A DNA stretch of 34,060 bases from a virus: IMG/VR virus record IMGVR_UViG_3300042154_000840, positions 1 to 34,060 of that record; one strand, 5' to 3'. Below the pieces are notes generated by a model. That model did no database searches, was not told the origin of the DNA, and saw only the letters and a program-made list of their open reading frames with translations. Of the stretch, positions 28,824 through 34,060 are shown one piece after another. Numbering within the stretch: the stretch's first letter is position 1; each line of letters opens with the position of its first letter. Both the position numbers and the translations under genes were made by a program.

Positions 28824-29130
28824 TTATTGGTCCATCTGCGTTTTGAGCATATCCTGCAAAACTATGTACACAGTCAACAGGGAATATTTCACTTTCAAAA
28901 TCAATTGCAGTTTCTGACATAACATCAAAAGCATATCCATCAGCATAAACAGGTGCAGTTATTTCTTTAAAATCAGCATCGTAAATTCCATTTGTTAAAA
29001 CAATTTTACCAATTTCAACAATAGCTTGAATACCTTGACCGTAAGATAAATCTTCATTATAAACTCCTTTAGCTATTAAATCAGCTATTGCAGTTTCTGT
29101 ATCTAAATAATTTAATTTGTGTATAAACAT
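28816..29130 (-). CDS. hypothetical virion-region protein (104 aa)
   Basis: A 104-residue acidic protein (MFIHKLNYLDTETAIADLIA...) with 'IVEIGKIVLTNGIYDADFKE' and a C-terminal 'PVDCVHSFAGYAQNADGPIN'. I recall similar short proteins between fibre and lysis genes in Bacteroidetes phages, but no function. It overlaps the holin-like gene by 8 bases and starts 2 bases after the fibre gene. Confidence 0.55.
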   Translation of the reverse strand: MFIHKLNYLDTETAIADLIAKGVYNEDLSYGQGIQAIVEIGKIVLTNGIYDADFKEITAPVYADGYAFDVMSETAIDFESEIFPVDCVHSFAGYAQNADGPINE

Positions 29131-29131
29131 T

Positions 29132-30325
29132 TTATAAAGTTGTTAGTTGTGCTAATTCAGCATTTGTTAAACGTGTTTTCCAAATAGTAGCTAAATTAAT
29201 AAAATCATTTAATTGAGAAGCACTTGTTGTCCCTTGATATCCTAAATTTATTCTACTTGTAGCAGGTATAGTTGCTGATAAATTAGATTGCATTAAAACA
29301 CCATTAATATATAAAACAACACCACTTGCAGAATACCCTAAAGCTATTTTATTTATCCCTAAAGATATTGAAGCTGAAAAAGACGCTTGTTCAACACCTG
29401 ATGCAGTAACTCTTGTTAACAAAGCATTTGTACCACCGAAAGCAATAATAATTCTATTTGTATTTGTGCCATCTGTTAATTCTATAATTCTATTTACATC
29501 AATTTTAGAACTTGCATTTTTAAAGTTAATTTCAGCATAAATAGTCCCATCCGTTTGTCCTATTAAACTACTTATTCCTGTTTTATAAATAACATCAGCG
29601 TTACGTGTTACAGTTGATGCTACTGTTGGGATGTATGATGTAGCATTTGCACCCGCCTCTAATTGAGCACCCCACCATACAATAGAAGAAACACCATCTC
29701 CATTATATGTTTCACTTCCTGAAGTAGTTCCGTTTGTATTTGCTAAAAAAAATGTATTATTTCCTGTTAAATCACAAACTCCTGTAGCAGTAATTTTATA
29801 CCAACCATCTCCAACATTTGTTATAGTTCCTGTTCCGTTTACTTGACTGCCTACTGTTCCATTTGTTAAATCAAAATAAACTCTAATCCAAACTCCTGTT
29901 CCTGAACCCCCAAATTGAACATTTCTACTGCCAACTCCTCTTTTTACATAAGCACTAATCGTATAAGTAGTTCCACTTGTTAATGATATTGAGAATTTTG
30001 CCATCCTATGTTGAGTAGCAGTTGCAGAATTTTCTATAACGCTATCAGCAGTTAAAGTTCCATCAGGAGCCGTTGTTGTATTGGTAGTTACAGAAACTCC
30101 TGCTTTTACCCAACTTGCGTCATTAAATTGCTCTGAATAAGTAAATAAATTCCTTGGTACTACTTCAATCAATCCTTGCTCGTTTACTCTCGTTGCAGTT
30201 GTAGCACGAACTACATCCATTTCTCTTGGTACGTATAAATTTTGATTTAAAGCGTACCCTAAGAAACTATTCTCCTTTACGGCAAAATTATCATTGCCTA
30301 TTACTAAACTTGCTTGTTCTATCAT
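29132..30325 (-). CDS. receptor-binding/tail-fibre protein with carbohydrate-binding-like domains
   Basis: A 397-residue beta-rich protein. The N-terminus has 'REMDVVRATTATRVNEQGLI' then 'PRNLFTYSEQFNDASWVKAG', a start typical of phage fibre and carbohydrate-binding modules ('YS--F-----W'). A first beta-sandwich (about 60-230) ends 'WGAQLEAGANATSYIPTVAS', and a second concanavalin-like domain ('GTIYAEINFKN' onwards) runs to the end. It shares these blocks with the larger neighbour at 30322-32232. It probably binds host surface glycans. No depolymerase active site is apparent. Confidence 0.75.
   Translation of the reverse strand: MIEQASLVIGNDNFAVKENSFLGYALNQNLYVPREMDVVRATTATRVNEQGLIEVVPRNLFTYSEQFNDASWVKAGVSVTTNTTTAPDGTLTADSVIENSATATQHRMAKFSISLTSGTTYTISAYVKRGVGSRNVQFGGSGTGVWIRVYFDLTNGTVGSQVNGTGTITNVGDGWYKITATGVCDLTGNNTFFLANTNGTTSGSETYNGDGVSSIVWWGAQLEAGANATSYIPTVASTVTRNADVIYKTGISSLIGQTDGTIYAEINFKNASSKIDVNRIIELTDGTNTNRIIIAFGGTNALLTRVTASGVEQASFSASISLGINKIALGYSASGVVLYINGVLMQSNLSATIPATSRINLGYQGTTSASQLNDFINLATIWKTRLTNAELAQLTTL
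29551..29637. repeat. direct repeat within tail-fibre genes (copy 1; copy 2 at 30771-30857)
   Basis: About 87 bases closely match 30771-30857 at a constant offset of 1220, including a run of 20 identical bases around 29591-29611. They encode the 'PTVASTVTRNADVI' to 'SSLIGQT' block of both fibre proteins. Similarity at the DNA level suggests recent duplication or gene conversion. Confidence 0.7.
30100..30222. repeat. direct repeat within tail-fibre genes (copy 1; copy 2 at about 31855-31979)
   Basis: A stretch of about 120 bases is similar to about 31855-31979, encoding the shared N-terminal 'MDVVRATTATRVNE' to 'DASWVKAG' block. The segment reading GTTGTAGCACGAAC is identical in both copies. 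Confidence 0.65.
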
Positions 30326-32232
30326 TGTATGTTATAATTTAAAGCGATAGCCATTTTATCGTATGTGTAGAATGAATCACCTGTTAGTAATTCAAGTTGA
30401 GCGTTTGTTAAAGCTGTTTTGTAAAGTTGAACTGAATTCAAAGCATTAATTCTAAGACCATCACTTAAAATCAAACTACTTAAATTTAATGGAGCATTTC
30501 CTGTTAATTGATTAAGTTTTAAAACTCCATTTTGATAAACTTTAAACTCATTATTTTTATATGTTATGGCTATCTTTTGATTTGAATTAATAGTAAATGG
30601 AGAAAGTCCAAATGAGACTTGTTGAACATTATTTGATTTTATTGAAACAAAAGGTGTTAAACCACTATTAAAAAGTGCTACAGTGTTATTTGCCGTCCCA
30701 TCATTTAATCTAACATCTGATTCAAAGTTAGTGCTAGTTAAATACTTTAAATCTAAAAACAAAGTCCCCTCTGTTTGACCAATTAAACTACTTATCCCTG
30801 TTTTAGATATTACATCAGCGTTACGTGTTACTGTTGATGCTACTGTTGGAATATATGAAGTTGGATAAGCACCTACTTCTAATTGTGCACCCCATATAAA
30901 AGCACCGCTTGTTCCGTTAGCAGTGTAACTTGGAGGAAGAAATGGATTTCCATCAACACTTGAAACGTATATAATAGTTCTTAATAAAAGTAATAAATCA
31001 CTTGTAAATGTAATATCCCATTTTACCCAGCCATTATTTGCATTTGTAATATTAGCATTAATAAATGTAAAACCAACTCCTTCAGTAGAAAAAGTAGTTG
31101 ATATTGTTCTTGTTGATATATTAAATGAGCCTTTTATTCCATTACCTCCCTGCGAATCAATTCTAAATAATAAAAAATCATATCCACTTGGTTTAGCATA
31201 TCCACTTAAAGTGTACGTAATATTAGAATTTGCTTTTACAAATAATTGACCTATAGCAAAAGCTCCTGTTCCTGAGTTAGGAATAATTTTATCAGCATTA
31301 GAAACACCACTTGGAGAGGTAGTAGAATTTGCTGAAATTGTTAATGAACCAAATTTATTCCAAGTTGCATTGTTTAATTCCTCGCTATACCCAATTAAAT
31401 TAGTCCTCTGCGGTTCTACTAATATACTCGGACAACTTCCGTTTGTATAGTCTAATCTTGGAATATTTAGTCTTGTTGTTGTAGGGAAATATTCTGTTAT
31501 TGTTGGAGAAAATTCAAGTTGAGCTGCCGCAATACAAACCTTAGTTGCTGCTTCACTACCTAACGAAAGTAATCTAAAATAATTACCAGTAAGTGTACTA
31601 GAAAAAACATCTATTCTTTGCCATTCGTCAGTTAATTCTAAATTAAGATATGGAGAAGAATTTGATATTTTAAATCCAAAAGTTTTACCAATGTCTGATG
31701 CGTCTATTGCTTTTAGATAAAAAGAATAACTCGCATTTATTATTGTTCCCGTATCTTTTGTAATATATTTTAATGAATCTCCAATATTTGTTAAATTGTA
31801 CGTTTGAATATTTGGAAAAGGCGGTTCAATAGTTGAAAGAGCTATTGTAGCTCCTCCTGCTTTAACCCAACTAGCGTCACTAAAGTCACCAGAATAAGTC
31901 AATAAATTTCTAGGTACTATTTCAATAAGTCCTAATTCGTTTACTCTAGTCGCTGTTGTAGCACGAACAACATCCATATCGCCTAACGTAGTGTTTGGAA
32001 CTACTGAATAAAGTTTAGTTTCGTTATAAGCGTTAGGCGTAACAACAAGAGACGCATCATTTAACAAGTCTATTCTACTAATAGAATTAAGAGTATTTGT
32101 CAAACAAGCTTGCGCCTCGAATATACTACCTGGATATGTAGCCACTCTAGCTTTAAATTCCCTAACAAGTCTAGCCGCATATGTAATTAAATTTGCAGCT
32201 CTACCTATTACATTTGATATAGATATCTGCAT
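30322..32232 (-). CDS. larger receptor-binding/tail-fibre protein, paralogue of the 397-aa protein
   Basis: A 636-residue protein. Residues 38-50 carry 'FEAQACLTNTLNS', shared with the tail-tip protein at 10195-12684 and so perhaps an attachment motif. Residues about 85-125 repeat the 'MDVVRATTATRVNELGLIEI' plus 'PRNLLTYSGDFSDASWVKAG' block of the neighbour, and an inner copy ('RTNLIGYSEELNNATWNKFG') suggests a further duplicated carbohydrate-binding module. The C-terminal concanavalin-like domain begins after 'PTSYIPTVASTVTRNADVIS'. It overlaps the neighbour by 4 bases. Long DNA-level similarities link the two genes. Confidence 0.75.
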   Translation of the reverse strand: MQISISNVIGRAANLITYAARLVREFKARVATYPGSIFEAQACLTNTLNSISRIDLLNDASLVVTPNAYNETKLYSVVPNTTLGDMDVVRATTATRVNELGLIEIVPRNLLTYSGDFSDASWVKAGGATIALSTIEPPFPNIQTYNLTNIGDSLKYITKDTGTIINASYSFYLKAIDASDIGKTFGFKISNSSPYLNLELTDEWQRIDVFSSTLTGNYFRLLSLGSEAATKVCIAAAQLEFSPTITEYFPTTTRLNIPRLDYTNGSCPSILVEPQRTNLIGYSEELNNATWNKFGSLTISANSTTSPSGVSNADKIIPNSGTGAFAIGQLFVKANSNITYTLSGYAKPSGYDFLLFRIDSQGGNGIKGSFNISTRTISTTFSTEGVGFTFINANITNANNGWVKWDITFTSDLLLLLRTIIYVSSVDGNPFLPPSYTANGTSGAFIWGAQLEVGAYPTSYIPTVASTVTRNADVISKTGISSLIGQTEGTLFLDLKYLTSTNFESDVRLNDGTANNTVALFNSGLTPFVSIKSNNVQQVSFGLSPFTINSNQKIAITYKNNEFKVYQNGVLKLNQLTGNAPLNLSSLILSDGLRINALNSVQLYKTALTNAQLELLTGDSFYTYDKMAIALNYNIQ

Positions 32233-32233
32233 G

Positions 32234-32491
32234 TTACCAAAGTGCTATAATGTCCGATGCATTTGTTCCAGTAACAAGTACTCTTAATACTTGAATTGGA
32301 AGAAACGAACCGTCCTGCACATTAGCAAATACAACGCTATCTCCACCAACAGTTACAACTGCTAAGTCTCCTCCTGTACCAACGTATAATACGCAGCCAT
32401 TACTTACTCCACCGCTAATAGACGGAATGTTTACCGTGTTTGAAGGTGTTACCAATGAAGCTCTTTCAGCTTGTAGTTTTTGTGATGCCAT
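32234..32491 (-). CDS. small conserved-type virion protein (85 aa)
   Basis: Eighty-five residues. 'ERASLVTPSNTVNIPSISGG' and 'GCVLYVGTGGDLAVVTVGGD' followed by 'FANVQDGSFLPIQVLRVLVT' form a beta-rich pattern ending 'IIALW' that I recall as common in marine and freshwater phage virions. It probably forms a decoration or spike subunit. Its start overlaps the stop of the 48-residue DCGC gene as TAATG, and its end is 2 bases from the large fibre gene. Confidence 0.7.
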   Translation of the reverse strand: MASQKLQAERASLVTPSNTVNIPSISGGVSNGCVLYVGTGGDLAVVTVGGDSVVFANVQDGSFLPIQVLRVLVTGTNASDIIALW

Positions 32492-32637
32492 TATTTTAAT
32501 ATTTTGTTTATTAATAAATCAGGGTTGTTTAACTTTGCTTTTCTAGCGCTACAACCACAGTCTTTTGTTACTTTCTCAACAACCTTCTTGATTCCAGTTG
32601 CTGTTGTTATCTGTTCTATTCTGTCTCCTAATAACAT
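32491..32637 (-). CDS. short DCGC-motif protein (48 aa)
   Basis: ATG at 32637-32635, TAA at 32493-32491 overlapping the next start (TAATG). The product has 'LLGDRIEQITTATGIKKVVE' then 'DCGCSARKAKLN', almost the same as residues 8-45 of the 122-residue protein at 23351-23719. The short form lacks the second Cys pair. It lies in the virion-gene cluster, whereas the long form lies in the replication operon. Function unknown; metal binding by the Cys is possible. Confidence 0.75.
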   Translation of the reverse strand: MLLGDRIEQITTATGIKKVVEKVTKDCGCSARKAKLNNPDLLINKILK

Positions 32638-32639
32638 AA

Positions 32640-32744
32640 TTATTTCTTTTTTACAACAACCACTTTCATGCTTGTTTTTTTAATCGGTGATCCTTGTTTT
32701 TTAGTCATTGACTTCTTAGATCCATACATGCTACATCCTTTCAT
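32640..32744 (-). CDS. tiny basic protein (34 aa)
   Basis: ATG at 32744-32742, TAA at 32642-32640. The product (MKGCSMYGSKKSMTKKQGSP...) is Lys-rich with several Met and Ser. It is one of a run of basic micro-proteins before the fibre genes. It lies 2 bases before the DCGC gene and 2 bases after the preceding 43-codon gene, which supports translation. Function unknown; DNA or capsid association is plausible. Confidence 0.6.
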   Translation of the reverse strand: MKGCSMYGSKKSMTKKQGSPIKKTSMKVVVVKKK

Positions 32745-32746
32745 AA

Positions 32747-32878
32747 TTATTTCTTTTTAGTTTTACCAGCCTTCGATAAGGCAATTGCTATAGCCTGAGT
32801 TCTAGGTTTTCCGCTTTTCATCTCTGTTCTAATGTTAGCACTAATAGTTTTAGCACTACTTCCTCTTTTCAATGGCAT
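32747..32878 (-). CDS. small basic phage protein (43 aa), widespread type
   Basis: ATG at 32878-32876, TAA at 32749-32747. The product '[20 protein letters not shown]' plus '[20 protein letters not shown]' matches a very common small basic phage protein type with the 'SAN---E---GKP--QA-AIAL--A' pattern. It is likely virion-associated or DNA-binding. It is 1 base from the 68-residue basic protein upstream. Confidence 0.75.
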   Translation of the reverse strand: MPLKRGSSAKTISANIRTEMKSGKPRTQAIAIALSKAGKTKKK

Positions 32879-32879
32879 A

Positions 32880-33086
32880 TTATTGTTTTTTTACGTTACC
32901 CTTTAAATACGACATCTTTCCGTTCAATGACTTTGCAGACTCGTATTGACTTGCTTTTTTCTTAATCTTCTTCTCTTGTTCCAACATCGCCTTAGTAGGT
33001 TTCTTGCCAGATCCTTTGTTCTCTCTAATATTGTCCCATAGTCCCCTTTTAGAGTAACTACCGTCTTTTCTTTTTAACAGTTCCAT
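32880..33086 (-). CDS. small basic phage protein (68 aa)
   Basis: Sixty-eight residues with '[20 protein letters not shown]' then '[12 protein letters not shown]', a pattern I recall from many phage genomes, where it accompanies the DUF6321-type gene. Very Lys-rich and probably helical. It overlaps the upstream gene by 13 bases. Role unknown, perhaps virion or DNA-associated. Confidence 0.7.
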   Translation of the reverse strand: MELLKRKDGSYSKRGLWDNIRENKGSGKKPTKAMLEQEKKIKKKASQYESAKSLNGKMSYLKGNVKKQ

Positions 33087-33346
33087 TTGTCTAATGCTAA
33101 TTTTTTTCTTGTTGGTTCTCCGTTTGGTTTTTTCATTGGTCCTGGCATTCCAGACATTCTAGCGCAGAAAGATTTTCTTCGATTCGCATCTTTACTACCT
33201 GGCTTTAACTTAGAAGGCGGAGTAGTAACTGCCATTTTTAGCTTAGAACCTGGGTTTTCTTTTCTATACGAAGCGACTCCCTTAGCGTTTAATCCGCCAG
33301 TTTTAGACTTTCCTTCTTTTCTTTGCCAAGCTGCTGTTTTTGCCAT
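33074..33346 (-). CDS. DUF6321-like basic phage protein
   Basis: Ninety residues. 'AWQRKEGKSKTGGLNAKGVA', 'KLKPGSKDANRRKSFCARMS' and a C-terminal '[12 protein letters not shown]' match a very widespread phage protein of unknown function (DUF6321 pattern). Basic, Gly/Pro-rich, with conserved Cys near the centre and at the end, suggesting a compact nucleic-acid-binding or virion protein. It is the first gene of the fibre/lysis block and its start is 24 bases from the palindromic promoter centre. Confidence 0.78.
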   Translation of the reverse strand: MAKTAAWQRKEGKSKTGGLNAKGVASYRKENPGSKLKMAVTTPPSKLKPGSKDANRRKSFCARMSGMPGPMKKPNGEPTRKKLALDKWNC

Positions 33347-33377
33347 TATTTATAAATGTTTTATCTTTGCAAAGATA
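33339..33377. promoter_or_regulatory. divergent promoter with a palindromic -7 region
   Basis: 33362-33377 is a perfect 16-bp palindrome TATCTTTGCAAAGATA, so each strand has a TATCTTTG -7 box. For the plus strand TTTG at 33339-33342 lies exactly 19 bp upstream, an ideal host-type promoter for the gene at 33392. For the minus strand (gene at 33346) no good -33 element is seen. The palindrome may also be an operator. Confidence 0.65.
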
Positions 33378-33391
33378 TAAAATATAATTAA

Positions 33392-33973
33392 ATGAAATTT
33401 ACCACATCAATAAAGAAAACATACGTAAGAACCGAGGTTACATCGGACTATCTTAAGTATTGGAGAGTTGTTCGTCATTGGGCAATAAGGAAGCATGGTC
33501 TTAGTCAGCCAGATCTTGAAATGCTTTTGTTCCTTCACAGTGAAAGATTATTCAAGAAATCAGACTTCAAAGAGTTTGAATACATATTCTCATGGGACAG
33601 ACAAAGATGGGCTAGACTACTCAATGATGGTTGGATATCTATGTGGCGAGAAAATAAAAATGGGGAGGCGGCTCTTTACGAAATATCAACAAAAGGTAAG
33701 ATGTTAATGAATACGATCTATCGTAAACTAGAAGGTAAGGAACTAATATCGGAGAATAAATCAAATAATCCAATGTACAAAGCAGATGCGTCATACTCTG
33801 ATAATATGCTGAAACGTCCTATTCGTAAGATGAAGAGAAATGCTAAAGAAAGAAAGAGGTTGTCTGATATCGAAGAGCAAGAATATCAGAAGCAACCTCA
33901 TGTTATTAAACATCACAAATCAAGAAAAACATTTCGTGATATACTAAATGATAACAACGATGTCTCTCTCTAG
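33392..33973 (+). CDS. winged-helix-like DNA-binding protein
   Basis: A 193-residue basic protein on the plus strand. Residues about 22-110 ('YWRVVRHWAIRKHGLSQPDL', 'MLLFLHSERLFKKSDFKEFE', 'SWDRQRWARLLNDGWISMWR', then 'ALYEISTKGKMLMN') follow a MarR-type winged helix: three helices, recognition helix, beta wing and closing helix. The C-terminal 80 residues are Lys/Arg-rich and likely disordered. Start at ATG 33392, about 16 bases after the expected transcription start. The last 30 bases overlap the co-chaperonin gene on the other strand. A regulator of the divergent late block is plausible. Confidence 0.65.
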   Translation: MKFTTSIKKTYVRTEVTSDYLKYWRVVRHWAIRKHGLSQPDLEMLLFLHSERLFKKSDFKEFEYIFSWDRQRWARLLNDGWISMWRENKNGEAALYEISTKGKMLMNTIYRKLEGKELISENKSNNPMYKADASYSDNMLKRPIRKMKRNAKERKRLSDIEEQEYQKQPHVIKHHKSRKTFRDILNDNNDVSL

Positions 33974-34060
33974 TATGATAGTGTACGGAACGTCATTAAT
34001 AAGCATGGTATAACCTGCCGCCTTATCGTAATATATAAGGTCTCCCTCCTTTACAACGTC
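33944..34060 (-). CDS. GroES-like co-chaperonin (5' end outside window)
   Basis: The minus-strand frame enters from the right edge and ends in TAG at 33946-33944, with 38 residues visible. 'VVKEGDLIYYDKAAGYTMLI' followed by 'DVPYTIILERDIVVII' matches the C-terminal strand pattern of GroES/Cpn10 ('VK-GD-V-------G-----------E-DI---I'). Phages such as T4 (gp31) encode a co-chaperonin to fold their capsid protein with host GroEL. The final 30 bases overlap the winged-helix gene antisense. The N-terminal half and mobile loop are not in the window. Confidence 0.75.
   Translation of the reverse strand, partial: DVVKEGDLIYYDKAAGYTMLINDVPYTIILERDIVVII

Noticed and set aside
1-34060. CRISPR array, tRNA or rRNA genes, integrase or insertion sequence
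   Set aside because: No regularly spaced repeats, no cloverleaf-like sequence, no rRNA, and no tyrosine/serine recombinase or transposase motif were seen on either strand.

Overview
This window is almost entirely bacteriophage genome, and the host is probably a member of the Bacteroidetes, most likely a flavobacterium. The DNA is very AT-rich. Starts are preceded by A-rich leaders rather than Shine-Dalgarno sites. Several intergenic regions carry the Bacteroidetes -7 box TAnnTTTG, and the head, tail and small accessory proteins look like those of flavobacterial siphophages. No integrase, CI-like repressor, DNA polymerase, rRNA or tRNA is visible. Both ends cut a gene: a Gly-Trp repeat protein on the left and a GroES-like co-chaperonin on the right.

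Nearly all genes are on the minus strand, so transcription runs right to left. (1) 33.3-28.5 kb holds small basic virion-associated proteins, two related receptor-binding/tail-fibre proteins and a lysis cassette: two small holin-like membrane proteins, a GH24 endolysin with an E-C-T triad, and a one-protein spanin. (2) 27.35-26.97 kb holds a NinG-like recombination nuclease with its own promoter and terminator. (3) 26.9-21.75 kb is a replication/recombination operon: two tiny proteins, an ERF annealing protein, SSB, a RecA-fold ATPase, a sigma-70-like factor, a PD-(D/E)XK-type nuclease, a MazG-like protein and others, closed by a strong terminator. (4) 21.7-15.8 kb carries a 5'-3' exonuclease, an ABC-ATPase/GNAT fusion followed by an ASCH/DUF3850 protein, a DnaA domain IV-like protein, and both terminase subunits. 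(5) 15.5-8.3 kb is the tail module: a tail assembly chaperone with a previously uncalled -1 frameshift product, tail completion proteins, two large distal-tail proteins and the tape measure. (6) 8.3-0.1 kb holds a GIY-YIG homing endonuclease, an XkdF-like protease, a scaffold-like protein, the major capsid protein, a putative tail tube, the portal, a connector and tail appendage proteins. The order of these head and tail modules is permuted relative to the usual terminase-portal-protease-capsid-tail order.

The most interesting signals are these. A family of phage promoters combines TTTGTTAAA with TATATTTG at a fixed spacing in three of four copies, in a genome that encodes its own sigma-like factor. 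Two nearly identical promoters drive small-gene cassettes with their own terminators, embedded in or at the edge of the structural region (3.5-4.05 kb on the plus strand and 15.5-15.83 kb on the minus strand). The tail chaperone has a T9 slippery run with a TAATG-coupled -1 extension. An ABC-ATPase is fused to a GNAT domain and coupled to a PUA-like ASCH protein, which suggests possible DNA base modification. A perfect 16-bp palindrome places a -7 box on each strand at 33362-33377. The window also holds about a dozen short genes under 60 codons, most joined to neighbours by ATGA or TAATG overlaps.
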